In this document: positions 34,787-44,802 of the stretch, in pieces
How positions within the stretch are numbered: the first letter of the stretch is position 1
How the letters are laid out: each line of letters opens with the position of its first letter
Assembly: GCF_007989605.1 (NCBI RefSeq)
Contig: NZ_BJUL01000018.1
Span: forward strand, 1 to 64,000
Reading direction: 5' to 3'
Length of the DNA stretch: 64,000 bases
Source: Vreelandella venusta
GTDB lineage: Bacteria > Pseudomonadota > Gammaproteobacteria > Pseudomonadales > Halomonadaceae
Position numbers and translations under genes: made by a program
The notes under the pieces: model-generated
Databases searched by the model: none
What the model was told of the DNA's origin: nothing
What the model saw: only the letters and a program-made list of their open reading frames with translations

Positions 34787-35119
34787 CTAGCTTTCAGTCA
34801 CTAGCCGATCTATCTTTTCAACAGCTCGAACAACCAGTAGCTGGTCGCTGGCACGAACCTTTTCCTGCATCAGGTAGGCAGCCACTGCCGGCGCCACATC
34901 GCACTTGGCAGGCATGGCAGCCTGGGCATCAATCAGTGCATTTAGTCGAGCGATAAAAACAAATCGAATCCACTGAGGCAGCGACATCGTGTCGATACAG
35001 AAGGGTTGCTGGCTGTTAAATGCCGAAATATCAGGCGTTGGCATGCGCCATAAGTTAGCGGCCTTCATAGTGGCTTCAAGCTCAAGAAGCGCGGTTTGAA
35101 GCTGTTGATGGACGCTCAT
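34787..35119 (-). CDS. YqcC family protein
   Basis: The protein has 110 residues from the ATG at 35119 (AAAGG upstream; the ATG 15 bp earlier lacks a site). It is helical, with the family pattern QQLQTALLELEATMKAANLW, QPFCIDTMSLPQWIRFVFIARLNALID and ending in a Leu/Val-rich helix. The function is unknown. In gammaproteobacteria it often lies near truC. Here it is divergent from a DUF3549 gene. Confidence 0.82.
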   Translation of the reverse strand: MSVHQQLQTALLELEATMKAANLWRMPTPDISAFNSQQPFCIDTMSLPQWIRFVFIARLNALIDAQAAMPAKCDVAPAVAAYLMQEKVRASDQLLVVRAVEKIDRLVTES

Positions 35120-35405
35120 AAGCACCTTTTCCATTTAAATCTATGAACCTTTATTATCCCAGCACTGTGAGTAAGTTGCCAACCGTCAGGCAGGAATTTG
35201 TGCCTTATTCACAGATTCACAGAAAACCTGCAAGAGGCTGTGGATAAACTATGGAAAGATGTCGCTACTGTTACTCTCATGCGGGTTACACCAAGTTGTG
35301 CAATTTTTAACCACGTTGATAATAAAGCACGGATTAATCAGCGTTTGCGGCTGACAGTGACACATCAGCAAGGTAGAGTGCAGGCTTGAAATGCGGAAGG
35401 ATGTC
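35120..35405. promoter_or_regulatory. Divergent promoter region with two DnaA boxes
   Basis: No gene in this stretch. TTATTCACA (35205-35213) and TGTGGATAA (35239-35247, reverse orientation) both fit TTATNCACA. They lie inverted, 25 bp apart, between the YqcC and DUF3549 genes. Confidence 0.5.
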
Positions 35406-36458
35406 ATGCAACCAATCCAGACACTTGATGAGTTTTTTACCCGAAGCGGCGCGGACGTTTCTCTCTACCATATGGGACGACGAGTAACAGACTGCCCACG
35501 AGAAACGCTGCGAGCATTTGAAAACGGCGAGATAGCCTGGCCAGAACCCTGGCAGCAGCAGGCTCGTCTTGGCGTAGTATTTCGTATGGGTGACATGCCT
35601 GAACCAGCCATCTGGTTTTTGGCGCTGCCGCTAGACGAGCAAGGCAAGCTCTCCCCCGCCCAACGAGACGGTTTTATTAATCGCTTGCTCGAGACCCTTG
35701 GGCGAAATGCTGTGCAGATAGAAAATAAACCGCTAGGCCAAGCGGAAACTGCAGACGTGGATCATCTAATGAAGGATAATCCGCTCGCTTTTTCGCCGGA
35801 TATTACTTTTCAAGCAATGCTTAATGCTCAGGCCACTTATGCATTAGAACTTGCTGCTAGCCAACACTTAGAGCCTGTCGAGGCCTATCTAAGTGGTCAG
35901 CAGACCATTGACTGGCAAGCACTAGGGCTACAAGGCATCGCTGATTATGTGGTACGCCTCGATTTATCCACATCAGAAGCGCTTGCGCTGCGCCTTCCCC
36001 AGTTGCCCACTAGTGTCACTCACTCGCTGTGCTATTGCCTTGAGCATAGACCTCTTGCAGAGCCGCTGGTAAGTGCATTACGGGCGCGTGGAGAGCAGGC
36101 AGCCATTGATGGAGACGTAGAAACCCTGTGCGCCTGCGTGCGCGCCGTGGGCTGCACTCCATCAGCAGATGTTGGCCAATGGTACTCAAGCCTGTTGAAT
36201 GACCCCGCTGCCGGCGGTCCAGATATTATCGCAGCCATCGCTGGCCGCGGATGGCTATTGTTAGAAGACGCTGAACGTTTACCGTTGCTGTTACAGCGTT
36301 TAGCAGAAGACAAACGCACTAACTTTAATGCCGTCGTACGTGATCTTGCACTGATACCTAGACTTCGCCTATTGGTTATGCTGACACTACGCGACGCGCC
36401 GTCTGATTCTGCGATTCAGCGACGGCTAAGTGCGTTGATTAACCAAGCTAGAAGCTAG
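35406..36458 (+). CDS. DUF3549 family protein
   Basis: The protein has 350 residues, started at the ATG at 35406, which follows GGAAGG; an ATG 15 bp upstream is the alternative. It is soluble, with no signal or membrane segment. It opens with QTLDEFFTRSGADVSLYHMGRRV and has a helical second half with repeated Leu/Ala-rich segments. The family occurs in Pseudomonas and relatives and has no known function. The assignment is from overall resemblance. Confidence 0.6.
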   Translation: MQPIQTLDEFFTRSGADVSLYHMGRRVTDCPRETLRAFENGEIAWPEPWQQQARLGVVFRMGDMPEPAIWFLALPLDEQGKLSPAQRDGFINRLLETLGRNAVQIENKPLGQAETADVDHLMKDNPLAFSPDITFQAMLNAQATYALELAASQHLEPVEAYLSGQQTIDWQALGLQGIADYVVRLDLSTSEALALRLPQLPTSVTHSLCYCLEHRPLAEPLVSALRARGEQAAIDGDVETLCACVRAVGCTPSADVGQWYSSLLNDPAAGGPDIIAAIAGRGWLLLEDAERLPLLLQRLAEDKRTNFNAVVRDLALIPRLRLLVMLTLRDAPSDSAIQRRLSALINQARS

Positions 36459-36527
36459 CTATTTATTTATGAGACGCTAGAACGACGCATTTATTGATGA
36501 CAAACCTTCATTTGCCAGGAGTAAGCC

Positions 36528-36968
36528 GTGAAGGAATTACCCTATCAGGCCAAAGCAGTCATCGGCCGCCGTGAAATGGTGACGTTACCTGAGTTAGGGC
36601 TTCACCTTTGCTGCAAAGCCGATACTGGCGCGCGCACCTCTGCTTTGCATGCCGAAGAGATTGACACTCATGAAGACGAGGATGGGCAGCTGTGGGTAAG
36701 TTTTATTACCCATAGCGGTGGCCCGCAAACGCCTGCCCACCGTTACCAACTCCACTTGCACGACCGGCGGCGCGTTACCAGTTCTAATGGGCACAGCGAG
36801 TGGCGCTATGTGATTCGCACCCCGATGCAATTGGGTGAACTAAATTTTCCGGTTGAACTAACCCTGACTGACCGTAGCAATATGCGCCATCCCATGCTGC
36901 TTGGGCGCCGCGCTATGCGACGCTTGCTTATCGCCCCTGGTGCTGCATTTTTGCACGGCGAGCCTTAA
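36528..36968 (+). CDS. rimB: RimB-like retropepsin-fold protein (ATP-dependent zinc protease family)
   Basis: The protein has 146 residues with a GTG start after AGGAG. The conserved core is CKADTGARTSALHAEEI, holding the Asp-Thr-Gly of the retropepsin-like fold, followed by GHSEWRYVIRTPMQLG and MLLGRRAMRRL. The family is fused or adjacent to RimK. In Pseudomonas rimB lies in the rimABK operon and modulates S6 glutamylation. rimK follows 40 bp downstream. Confidence 0.82.
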   Translation: MKELPYQAKAVIGRREMVTLPELGLHLCCKADTGARTSALHAEEIDTHEDEDGQLWVSFITHSGGPQTPAHRYQLHLHDRRRVTSSNGHSEWRYVIRTPMQLGELNFPVELTLTDRSNMRHPMLLGRRAMRRLLIAPGAAFLHGEP

Positions 36969-37008
36969 ACTTACTTATTAGCCATATCTTTTGGCCCCGG
37001 AGCCCTGC

Positions 37009-37917
37009 ATGCATATTGCCCTGCTTTCGCGCAATCGCAATCTATATTCTACTCGCCGCCTTATTGAGGCCGCCGAGCAGCGTGGGCACACCGCTCGCGT
37101 GGTCGACACGCTGCGCTGCTATATGAGCATCGCCTCCCACCATCCGTCGATTCATTATAAAGGCGCTGAAATCGAGCCCTTCGATGCCGTTATTCCTCGC
37201 ATAGGGGCATCGGTTACCTTTTACGGCTGCGCCGTACTGCGCCAATTTGAAATGATGGGCACCTACGTTATAAACGATTCAGTTGCCATCACTCGTTCAC
37301 GGGACAAGCTGCGCTCGCTACAGCTGCTCTCTAGAAAGGGGTTGGGCCTTCCCATCACGGGGTTCGCCCACTCGCCTGATGACATTCCTGACCTGATTAC
37401 CATGGTCAAAGGTGCTCCGCTGGTCATCAAGCTGCTGGAAGGAACGCAAGGTATCGGTGTTGTACTTGCTGAAACGAACCAAGCAGCCGAGTCGGTTATT
37501 CAAGCGTTTATGGGCATGAAAACCAACATCATGGTGCAGGAGTACATTAAAGAGGCACGCGGTGCCGATATTCGCTGTCTGGTGATTGGCGATAAAGTGG
37601 TTGCGTCGATGAAGCGCCAGGCCGCCGAAGGTGAATTCCGTTCAAATCTGCACCGTGGGGGCACCGCCAGCGTCATCCGCATTACCCCCGAAGAGCGCTC
37701 AACGGCCATTCGCGCGGCAAAGGCGATGGGGCTGCGCGTTGCAGGTGTCGACCTATTGCGCTCTAACCATGGACCGGTGATTATGGAGGTCAACTCATCA
37801 CCTGGCTTACAGGGCATTGAGAATGCAACAGGTAAAGATATCGCCAGCATGATCATCGAACACATCGAAAAAAATGCCATGCCAGTGCGTAAAACGCCAC
37901 CCAAGCCTAAAGGCTAA
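37009..37917 (+). CDS. rimK: Ribosomal protein S6-L-glutamate ligase
   Basis: The protein has 302 residues from the ATG at 37009 (CCGGAG upstream). It is an ATP-grasp ligase with N-terminal [18 protein letters not shown], the ATP-binding [15 protein letters not shown], the [18 protein letters not shown] segment and the metal-binding [14 protein letters not shown]. It adds glutamates to the C-terminus of S6 and so tunes ribosome output. It is co-directional with rimB. Confidence 0.94.
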   Translation: MHIALLSRNRNLYSTRRLIEAAEQRGHTARVVDTLRCYMSIASHHPSIHYKGAEIEPFDAVIPRIGASVTFYGCAVLRQFEMMGTYVINDSVAITRSRDKLRSLQLLSRKGLGLPITGFAHSPDDIPDLITMVKGAPLVIKLLEGTQGIGVVLAETNQAAESVIQAFMGMKTNIMVQEYIKEARGADIRCLVIGDKVVASMKRQAAEGEFRSNLHRGGTASVIRITPEERSTAIRAAKAMGLRVAGVDLLRSNHGPVIMEVNSSPGLQGIENATGKDIASMIIEHIEKNAMPVRKTPPKPKG

Positions 37918-37944
37918 GGCTGAATGCAAAAATAATCCGTATTA

Positions 37945-37971
37945 GGGGTGGCAAATTAGCGCTGCCACCCC
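37945..37971 (+). terminator. Hairpin after rimK
   Basis: A perfect 9 bp stem GGGGTGGCA / TGCCACCCC without a clear U run. It may end or stabilise the rimBK message. Confidence 0.45.
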
Positions 37972-38004
37972 CACAATCTGCGTCACCGAAGGAGGTAGAC
38001 GCTC

Positions 38005-38451
38005 ATGTTTCTCGACAATCGCCAAGTGGCGATGGACAGCGTGCTGGAAGCGCTGGCCGATAGCATTGATTATTTCCAGGATAATATTGAACGCCTGAGA
38101 CCCACGCTGCGTGATGCACTGAAGCCGCACTATACCGAGCGGTTAAATCAGATGCGTAAACTTCAGGAACTGGCCCGTGCGCACTTAAAAATGCTGCCTC
38201 GAGATGCTGACGTTGAGCGTGATGACTTTTTATGGCTATGGAGTCGTTTAAAAAGCTTTGTGGGCAACGATAGTCAGGTATTAATCAATGAGCTGTTGGA
38301 ACAAGAGCGTGTACTGATGCAGGCCCTTTCAACGCTATTCACCCACCCCCTGCCCGATCCTATTGAGCCGGTAGTGGATGAGTGCATGCAAGGTTGCCGC
38401 AAGTTAATACGCGAATTGTATAACTTACAAAAGCGCAAAACGTATCGCTAA
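38005..38451 (+). CDS. Helical-bundle protein, possibly DUF2383/PA2169-like
   Basis: The protein has 148 residues with a strong ribosome site (GAAGGAGG). It is predicted all-helical, starting MDSVLEALADSIDYFQDNIERL and continuing with FLWLWSRLKSFVGNDSQVLINELLEQERVLMQAL, then ELYNLQKRK. The spacing recalls four-helix ferritin-like DUF2383 proteins, but no metal ligands stand out. The function is unknown. The convergent SanA-like gene ends one base beyond it. Confidence 0.65.
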   Translation: MFLDNRQVAMDSVLEALADSIDYFQDNIERLRPTLRDALKPHYTERLNQMRKLQELARAHLKMLPRDADVERDDFLWLWSRLKSFVGNDSQVLINELLEQERVLMQALSTLFTHPLPDPIEPVVDECMQGCRKLIRELYNLQKRKTYR

Positions 38452-38452
38452 C

Positions 38453-39226
38453 CTATTGACCACTCACCGCCTGCACATGTGATGTCTTCGCCGACCCCAC
38501 AAGGTAGTGGTAAATATCAAGGCCAATAGGAAGGCGAGACACTTCGTCGACGTTGCTACTGGCGTTTAATTCGATAGGTTCTGGAGAGCCTAGAAAGTGA
38601 GGCTCTCTTCCCCAAATATATAGATCACCTAAGGTAGCGACCCGCGCCACCCATTCGCGAATTTTCAACCGCCACTCCCCAGCAACAGATTCCTCTTCCG
38701 CGACACAGCCAGTAACATCCATTCCTAATGCGCGCCCAATAAAAACCGCCCGAGGAAGATGCCAACTCTGGGTAACCAACAGTGCCTGATCTAACTGGAA
38801 GACATCTCTTGCTCGCGCAAGCGTGTCATAGGTACTGAACCCAGCAAAGTCCATGGTGAGCTGGTCTGCTGGCACACCGCGACGATAAAGATCACGCCAC
38901 ATAGCGCGAGGCTCGTTATAGGCTTGAGTACGATTATCCCCAGAGATTAGTAAATGACTTACCCGCTGATCGGCAATCAGGCGCGCAGAGGTTCGCATAC
39001 GAGCGCTAAAATGAGGATTGCGAAAGCCGCTGCGTGTCCAATTAGAGGTACCAAACACGATCGCCACATCGGTTGAGCGGCACTCCGCCAAGCTGTCATC
39101 AATATAGCGTGCCGTGCTAGCAACCACCCAAAAATTACCAACTATAAACAGCAATGTCGCCAGCAGCATAAGTGCTCCTAGCGACATCAAAAAACGTTTT
39201 ATGTACCGCGATAGCAGGCTGTGCAT
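38453..39226 (-). CDS. SanA/YdcF-like (DUF218) membrane protein
   Basis: The protein has 257 residues from the ATG at 39226, after GGGGAG. One N-terminal helix (about 13-36) anchors a periplasmic DUF218 domain with SGDNRTQAYNEPRAM, FAGFSTYDTLARARDVF and VTQSWHLPRAVFIGRALGMDVTG. This matches SanA, linked in E. coli to envelope barrier function and vancomycin exclusion. It follows sufT by 18 bp, so it may be the last gene of the suf transcript, an unusual partner. Confidence 0.83.
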   Translation of the reverse strand: MHSLLSRYIKRFLMSLGALMLLATLLFIVGNFWVVASTARYIDDSLAECRSTDVAIVFGTSNWTRSGFRNPHFSARMRTSARLIADQRVSHLLISGDNRTQAYNEPRAMWRDLYRRGVPADQLTMDFAGFSTYDTLARARDVFQLDQALLVTQSWHLPRAVFIGRALGMDVTGCVAEEESVAGEWRLKIREWVARVATLGDLYIWGREPHFLGSPEPIELNASSNVDEVSRLPIGLDIYHYLVGSAKTSHVQAVSGQ

Positions 39227-39244
39227 CCAGCTCCCCACCAGGGG

Positions 39245-39814
39245 TTAAAACATGCCGAGCTCAAGCTTGGCTTCATCGCTCATCATGTCACGACTCCAGG
39301 GCGGGCTGAAGACAATTTCAGTATGTACCTTGTTAATCTGAGGTGCACCTAGGATTTTATTGCGTGCGTCCGCCGCAATGACATCGCCCATTCCACAGCC
39401 TGGTGCAGTAAGCGTCATACGAATAGTGACCATCCGCTCGCCACTGATCAAACGCTCAAGACGGCAGCCATAGACCAGTCCTAGATCAACAATATTAACC
39501 GGTATTTCGGGATCAAAGCAGGTGCGCAGCTGCTCCCAGACAAACTGTTCAATTTCTTCATCACTGGCGCTTTCAGGCAGTGTTGGACGCGGCAATGGCT
39601 CGAGCCCTAACGCATCCAAATTACGCCCTTCAATCAGATAAAGCCGTCCTTCAAAGCCAACACTTACCGAGCTGCCCTTCGCTTGCATCACGCTGACGAC
39701 ACTGTCCTCAGCCAGTGTCTCCGTTTTGCCAAACGGAATAGCAATGGCGTCAACATCTCGCTGAAGCGGCAGTTTTTGACCACGTTCAAGGCTGGCCACT
39801 TGCTCAATATCCAT
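39245..39814 (-). CDS. sufT: Iron-sulfur assembly protein SufT
   Basis: The protein has 189 residues from the ATG at 39814 (AAGGA upstream; the longer frame overlaps sufS). The C-terminal MIP18/DUF59 domain contains CFDPEIPVNIVDLGLVYG and the conserved Cys in LTAPGCGMGDVIA. The N-terminal 90 residues are the SufT-specific part. SufT assists Fe-S maturation, especially under high demand. It follows sufS in the operon. Confidence 0.92.
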   Translation of the reverse strand: MDIEQVASLERGQKLPLQRDVDAIAIPFGKTETLAEDSVVSVMQAKGSSVSVGFEGRLYLIEGRNLDALGLEPLPRPTLPESASDEEIEQFVWEQLRTCFDPEIPVNIVDLGLVYGCRLERLISGERMVTIRMTLTAPGCGMGDVIAADARNKILGAPQINKVHTEIVFSPPWSRDMMSDEAKLELGMF

Positions 39815-39836
39815 AACGGTCCTTAAATGACGGCTT

Positions 39837-41102
39837 TTAACGCACCATTCCAATCACACGCTTTAGCGCTGCAACAAACGTATCTATCTCTTGAAGCGTA
39901 TTATACGCCGCAAATGATGCACGACACGTGGCATCTACGCCAAAGTGATGTAGTAATGGTTGCGCGCAGTGATGCCCGGTACGAATAGCGACGCCTAGCT
40001 GATCAATCAACAGCCCAATGTCCTGGGAGTGGGCGCCTTCGACCACGAACGACAGCACGCCAGCTTTATGCGGCGCGGTGCCAAGAATGCGCAAACCATC
40101 TATTTGATTTACCGCTGCAGTGGTATGTTCCAGCAGCACGGCCTCCCAAGCGCCAATCGCCTCCACGCCCACGCTATCTAACCACTCAATAGCGCGTCCC
40201 AAGGCAATCACCTCCGCAATGGCGGGAGTACCAGCCTCGAACTTATGCGGGAGTTCTGCAAAGGTGGTGCCGGCGTCAAAAGAGACCGTTTTAATCATCT
40301 CGCCGCCACCCTGCCAAGGCGGCATCGCTTCTAATAAGGTCTGCTTACCGTACAGCACGCCAACCCCAGTAGGGCCATAAATCTTATGCCCAGAAAACGC
40401 ATAGAAATCAGCATCAATATCCTGAACATCAACCTGCTGATGCGGCGTAGCCTGAGCACCATCCACCAGAATAAGCGCACCGTGCTGATGAGCAAGCGTG
40501 GCCATCTCTTTTACTGGATTAATGGTACCCAACGCATTAGAGACATGATTGACGGCCACAAGTTTAGTGCGCTCATTGAGCAGCGCGCGGTACGCTGCCA
40601 TATCTAGCGCCCCATTCGCCTCAACGGGAATGACCTTAATGGTAAAGCCGATTTCAGCCGCCAATAGCTGCCAAGGAACAATGTTGGAGTGATGCTCCAG
40701 CATTGAAATTAGCACTTCATCACCCGCAGCAAGCTGGGAGCGTCCCCAACTTTGCACCACTAGATTGAGCGCTTCAGTCGTGCCCCGAGTAAAGATAATC
40801 TGGCGCGCATCTTCCGCATTGAGAAACGCCTTAACACGATGCCGTGTGGCTTCAAACGCTGCTGTCGCCTCATCTGACAAAGTGTGCAGCCCCCGATGGA
40901 TATTGGCGTTATAGCGCGAGTAATAGTCGCTAAATACGTCAATGACCTGCTGGGGCGTTTGACTTGTCGCGGCATTATCTAGGTATACCAACGGCTTGCC
41001 ATGTACTTCCCGGTTTAGTATCGGAAAATCGTTGCGCAGCGCCTCAACATCAAAGGCCGCAGGGGCAATCACGGTAGGTTTCTCAATCACGCTATGGGGC
41101 AT
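39837..41102 (-). CDS. sufS: Cysteine desulfurase SufS
   Basis: A 421-residue PLP enzyme, type II. The PLP lysine is Lys240 in SGHKIYGPTG, and the catalytic cysteine is Cys379 in RTGHHCAQPLL, on the short loop typical of SufS. LDNAATSQTP and LEHHSNIVPWQ are class motifs. It moves sulfur from cysteine to the SufBCD scaffold. No sufE or sufU follows it in this operon, so its sulfur acceptor must be encoded elsewhere. Confidence 0.96.
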   Translation of the reverse strand: MPHSVIEKPTVIAPAAFDVEALRNDFPILNREVHGKPLVYLDNAATSQTPQQVIDVFSDYYSRYNANIHRGLHTLSDEATAAFEATRHRVKAFLNAEDARQIIFTRGTTEALNLVVQSWGRSQLAAGDEVLISMLEHHSNIVPWQLLAAEIGFTIKVIPVEANGALDMAAYRALLNERTKLVAVNHVSNALGTINPVKEMATLAHQHGALILVDGAQATPHQQVDVQDIDADFYAFSGHKIYGPTGVGVLYGKQTLLEAMPPWQGGGEMIKTVSFDAGTTFAELPHKFEAGTPAIAEVIALGRAIEWLDSVGVEAIGAWEAVLLEHTTAAVNQIDGLRILGTAPHKAGVLSFVVEGAHSQDIGLLIDQLGVAIRTGHHCAQPLLHHFGVDATCRASFAAYNTLQEIDTFVAALKRVIGMVR

Positions 41103-41132
41103 CGATGACTCCTTGGCTAGTCGTTGAGTGCG

Positions 41133-42473
41133 TTAGTCGTTGAGCGCAGCCGCTGCTTCTACCAATCCAGCAAGGTTAAAGCGCTCCGGCAACTTGCCTG
41201 CTACCGCTAACTCTACTCGTTCAGCAATCACATCTAGCGCGACCTGTTCAAGCACCTCGCCAGCAAATGCAAGCGTTAACAAACCTCGCGCTGTCGCTTT
41301 GTCGATACCGCGGGTACGCAACGCGTAGATCGCGTCTTCATCCAACTGCCCCGTGGTGGTGCCATGAGAGCACTTCACGTCATCAGCATAAATTTCAAGC
41401 TCAGGCTTGGCATCAATCTGCGCGCGATCGGAAAGCAATAAGTTTTGGTTACTTTGGAAACCTTCGATCTTCTGGCTATCGCGCTTGACGTACACTTTAC
41501 CGTTAAACACGCCATGGGCACGGTCATCCAAAATGCCTTTGTAGTTCTCGTTCGAGAACGTCAGCGGCGCATTGTGATTAACCTTGGTGTGGTTATCCAC
41601 GTGCTGGCGGCCTTGACCAAAGAACAGACCATAGAAGTTGGTTTCTGCGCCTTGGCCGTTTAAATCACTAATCAGGTCGTTGCGCACCAGCGCACCGCCC
41701 AAATTCAGATTGTAGGAGCTGTAGCGGCTATCTCGGCTCTGTTCAACATGAATACTGGCAACATGCAGATCACCCAAGGGCGCTTCTTGCAATTTGTAGT
41801 GATTCAAAATCGCACCGCGATCAAGCATCAGCTCTGCAACCACGTTGGTGAAGTTGGCCGCATCGGCTTCACCGATATAGTGCTCAATTAACGTTGCTTC
41901 ACTGCGCCCTGCTGCTTCAACCAAAATGCGCGGATGGCTCATTACTGGCGTGCCCGCACGGGACAAAAATTGCAGCAAGATGGGCTTTTCCACCACGGTA
42001 CCCGGCGCAATGCGTACTACCGCACCCTCTTCCATAAACGCGGTGTTCAACGCTGCGAACGGAGAGAAGTCTACTCCCGTTAAGCGACCCAGCGGCCCAC
42101 CCACAGCCTCATGGTTATCAGCCAGAGCCTTAGAGAGCGGCATTACCTGAACGCTACTCGGCAGCGCTTCTAAGTCCGACAATGCGGCTGAGAAAATGCC
42201 ATCCACAAAGGTCAGTCGGTACGCATCCAACGGCAAGGTAAGCGCAGCTGCTTGTGCCTGGGAAAAATCTGCAGTCTCAGCCAGCGCAAAGTTACCCTGG
42301 GCTATCGTGCGAACGTCAGTATATTTCCACTCTTCATCGCGGCGAGTAGGAAATCCCATGGCTTCAAAGCGGGCAGCTCCCGCTTGGCGGCGAGCCGCGA
42401 TCCAGGTTGGCTCAACTCCGCGCTGTTGGCTACGCGCTTTCAGCGTGTCCAAAAACGTTTGCGTATCGCTCAT
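41133..42473 (-). CDS. sufD: Fe-S assembly scaffold subunit SufD
   Basis: The protein has 446 residues. The C-terminal right-handed beta-helix includes NFYGLFFGQGRQHVDNHTKVNH, RAHGVFNGKVYV and DVKCSHGTTTGQLDEDAIYALRTRG, with the conserved Cys and His used with SufB for cluster assembly. The N-terminal helical domain has PTRRDEEWKYTDVR. Its start codon overlaps the sufC stop by 4 bp, so translation is coupled. Confidence 0.95.
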   Translation of the reverse strand: MSDTQTFLDTLKARSQQRGVEPTWIAARRQAGAARFEAMGFPTRRDEEWKYTDVRTIAQGNFALAETADFSQAQAAALTLPLDAYRLTFVDGIFSAALSDLEALPSSVQVMPLSKALADNHEAVGGPLGRLTGVDFSPFAALNTAFMEEGAVVRIAPGTVVEKPILLQFLSRAGTPVMSHPRILVEAAGRSEATLIEHYIGEADAANFTNVVAELMLDRGAILNHYKLQEAPLGDLHVASIHVEQSRDSRYSSYNLNLGGALVRNDLISDLNGQGAETNFYGLFFGQGRQHVDNHTKVNHNAPLTFSNENYKGILDDRAHGVFNGKVYVKRDSQKIEGFQSNQNLLLSDRAQIDAKPELEIYADDVKCSHGTTTGQLDEDAIYALRTRGIDKATARGLLTLAFAGEVLEQVALDVIAERVELAVAGKLPERFNLAGLVEAAAALND

Positions 42474-43219
42474 GCCACAGACTCCTCAATGCCTTCATAG
42501 CCGTTGGCTTCCAGCTCTTTAGCAAGCTCAGCGTCGCCGCTCTTCACAATACGACCGTCGACTAACACGTGCACTTTATCCGGTACGATATAGTCAAGCA
42601 GACGCTGATAGTGAGTGACCAGCAAAATAGCGCGTTCTTCAGCCCGCAGACTGTTAACGCCATCGGCAACGACTTTCATCGCGTCAATATCGAGACCAGA
42701 GTCAATTTCATCAAGCATGGCAAGCTTTGGCTGAAGCACTAGCATCTGAAGAATTTCGTTGCGCTTTTTCTCACCGCCAGAGAAACCTTCATTGACGGCA
42801 CGCTGTAGGAAACTGGCATCCATCTTCATAAAGCCCAGCTTCTCTTTGACGAGCTTCATAAACTCAGGAGCGGGCATTTCTGCTTCACCACGTGCGGCAC
42901 GCTGTGCATTAAGCGCCGACTTGAGCAGATAGATATTTTTCACCCCTGGAATTTCCACTGGGTATTGGAAACCTAATAGCAAGCCCGCTTGAGCACGCTC
43001 TTCAATTTCCATTTCCAGCACGTCCTGCCCCTCAAAGGTAATGCTACCCTGGGTCACTTCGTAGCCGTCTTTACCGGCAATAACTGCCGACAAGGTGGAT
43101 TTACCCGCGCCGTTCGGGCCCATAATGGCATGTACTTCACCGGCATTGATGGTGAGCGTTAAACCTTTCAAAATTTCTTTGCCGTCGACGGTGACGTGTA
43201 AATCTTTAACTTGCAACAT
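42470..43219 (-). CDS. sufC: Fe-S assembly ATPase SufC
   Basis: The protein has 249 residues from the ATG at 43219, which sits eight bases after AAGG; an ATG two codons earlier is too close to that site. It is an ABC-type ATPase with Walker A GPNGAGKST (34-42), the signature FSGGEKKRNEILQM and Walker B LAMLDEIDSGLDID. It powers the SufBCD complex. Confidence 0.96.
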   Translation of the reverse strand: MLQVKDLHVTVDGKEILKGLTLTINAGEVHAIMGPNGAGKSTLSAVIAGKDGYEVTQGSITFEGQDVLEMEIEERAQAGLLLGFQYPVEIPGVKNIYLLKSALNAQRAARGEAEMPAPEFMKLVKEKLGFMKMDASFLQRAVNEGFSGGEKKRNEILQMLVLQPKLAMLDEIDSGLDIDAMKVVADGVNSLRAEERAILLVTHYQRLLDYIVPDKVHVLVDGRIVKSGDAELAKELEANGYEGIEESVA

Positions 43220-43288
43220 AGTCATAACCTTTTGAATTCTTGCGGGACGCTTGCGCGTCTCCGGTAAAATAAGTCGGGGCTGAAGTGG

Positions 43289-44731
43289 TTAACCCACTGC
43301 ACCTTCAAGCGTGACACTTAGAAGCGCTTCGGCTTCTACCGCGAACTCCATCGGCAGCTCTTGGAAAACGTCTTTACAGAAGCCGTTAACAATCATGCTG
43401 ACCGCATCTTCTTCAGAAATTCCACGGCTTTGGCAGTAGAACAGCTGATCTTCGCCAATCTTAGACGTGGTGGCTTCGTGCTCAATCGTCGCTGTACTGT
43501 TACCAATTTCTTGGTAAGGGAATGTGTGCGCACCACACTTATCGCCAATTAACAACGAATCACACTGAGTGAAATTACGTGCCCCTTTGGCACGAGGGCC
43601 AATTTTGACTAAGCCACGATAAGATTGATCGCTCTTACCTGCCGAAATACCTTTGGCAACGATATAGGAGCGGGTGCCTTCGCCAATATGAATCATTTTG
43701 GTGCCAGTATCCGCTTGCTGACGGCCGTTAGTCACCGCCACAGAGTAGAACTCACCGATACTGTCTTTGCCACGCAAAACACAAGAAGGATATTTCCAGG
43801 TGATCGCTGAACCGGTTTCGACCTGTGTCCAACTGATGCGCGAACGTTCACCGCGACAATCACCACGTTTGGTAACGAAGTTATAAATTCCGCCTTTACC
43901 GTCTTCATCACCGGGATACCAGTTCTGAACGGTGGAATACTTAATGTAAGCATCATCCAGCGCAACGAGCTCTACGACTGCTGCGTGCAGCTGGTTTTCA
44001 TCACGCATTGGCGCCGTACAGCCTTCCAAGTAAGACACCTGAGCACGGCTCTCACAGATAATCAGGGTGCGCTCGAACTGGCCGGTATTGGCCGCGTTAA
44101 TCCGGAAGTAGGTCGACAGTTCCATCGGGCACGTTACGCCTTCAGGAACAAACACAAACGACCCATCGGTAAATACAGCCGAGTTCAGTGCGGCAAAATA
44201 GTTATCAGCTACCGGAACGACCGTACCGAGATACTGTTTGATAAGATCTGGGTAATCGCGAATAGCTTCAGAAATCGAGCAGAAAATAACGCCCGCTTCG
44301 CCGAGCTGTTTTTTAAACGTGGTTGCCACGGAAACAGAGTCGAATACGGCATCGACGGCCACGCCAGCAAGCGCTGCACGCTCATGCAAAGGAATACCAA
44401 GCTTTTCATATGTTTCGAGAAGCTTAGGATCAACTTCATCCAGGCTCTGAGGGCGATCTTCCGGGCGCTTGGGCGCACTGAAATAAGAGATCGATTGATA
44501 GTCAATGGGCGGATAATCAAGATGCGCCCAGGACGGCTCTTTCATTTTCAACCACTGACGATAAGCATCTAGGCGCCACTCCAGCATCCATTCCGGCTCG
44601 CCTTTCTTATTAGAGATAAAGGCAATGGTGTTTTCATCAAGGCCAGGTGGCAGGGTGTCGCTTTCAATATCGGTTATAAAACCATCTTTGTATTCGCGAC
44701 GAACCAACTGTTCCATTTCTTCGCTTGCCAT
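43289..44731 (-). CDS. sufB: Fe-S assembly scaffold subunit SufB
   Basis: The protein has 480 residues, with GGAGGG before the ATG. Typical regions are [61 protein letters not shown] and [17 protein letters not shown] (the cysteine involved in cluster building). First structural gene of the operon, downstream of the Rrf2 regulator gene. Confidence 0.96.
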   Translation of the reverse strand: MASEEMEQLVRREYKDGFITDIESDTLPPGLDENTIAFISNKKGEPEWMLEWRLDAYRQWLKMKEPSWAHLDYPPIDYQSISYFSAPKRPEDRPQSLDEVDPKLLETYEKLGIPLHERAALAGVAVDAVFDSVSVATTFKKQLGEAGVIFCSISEAIRDYPDLIKQYLGTVVPVADNYFAALNSAVFTDGSFVFVPEGVTCPMELSTYFRINAANTGQFERTLIICESRAQVSYLEGCTAPMRDENQLHAAVVELVALDDAYIKYSTVQNWYPGDEDGKGGIYNFVTKRGDCRGERSRISWTQVETGSAITWKYPSCVLRGKDSIGEFYSVAVTNGRQQADTGTKMIHIGEGTRSYIVAKGISAGKSDQSYRGLVKIGPRAKGARNFTQCDSLLIGDKCGAHTFPYQEIGNSTATIEHEATTSKIGEDQLFYCQSRGISEEDAVSMIVNGFCKDVFQELPMEFAVEAEALLSVTLEGAVG

Positions 44732-44802
44732 GGTGATACCCTCCGGGCAGTTGGGTGGCGAGCCTAGCTCGCCGTCAATAGAGTTAGTCTATGTTGCACT
44801 GC

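Noticed and set aside
35205-35247. The DnaA boxes as a replication origin
   Set aside because: Only two boxes, no AT-rich unwinding region, and no origin-type neighbours such as dnaA, dnaN, gidA or parAB.
35198-35389. A 63-codon rightward frame as a small gene
   Set aside because: No good ribosome site, it crosses the DnaA boxes and promoter region, and the product resembles nothing.
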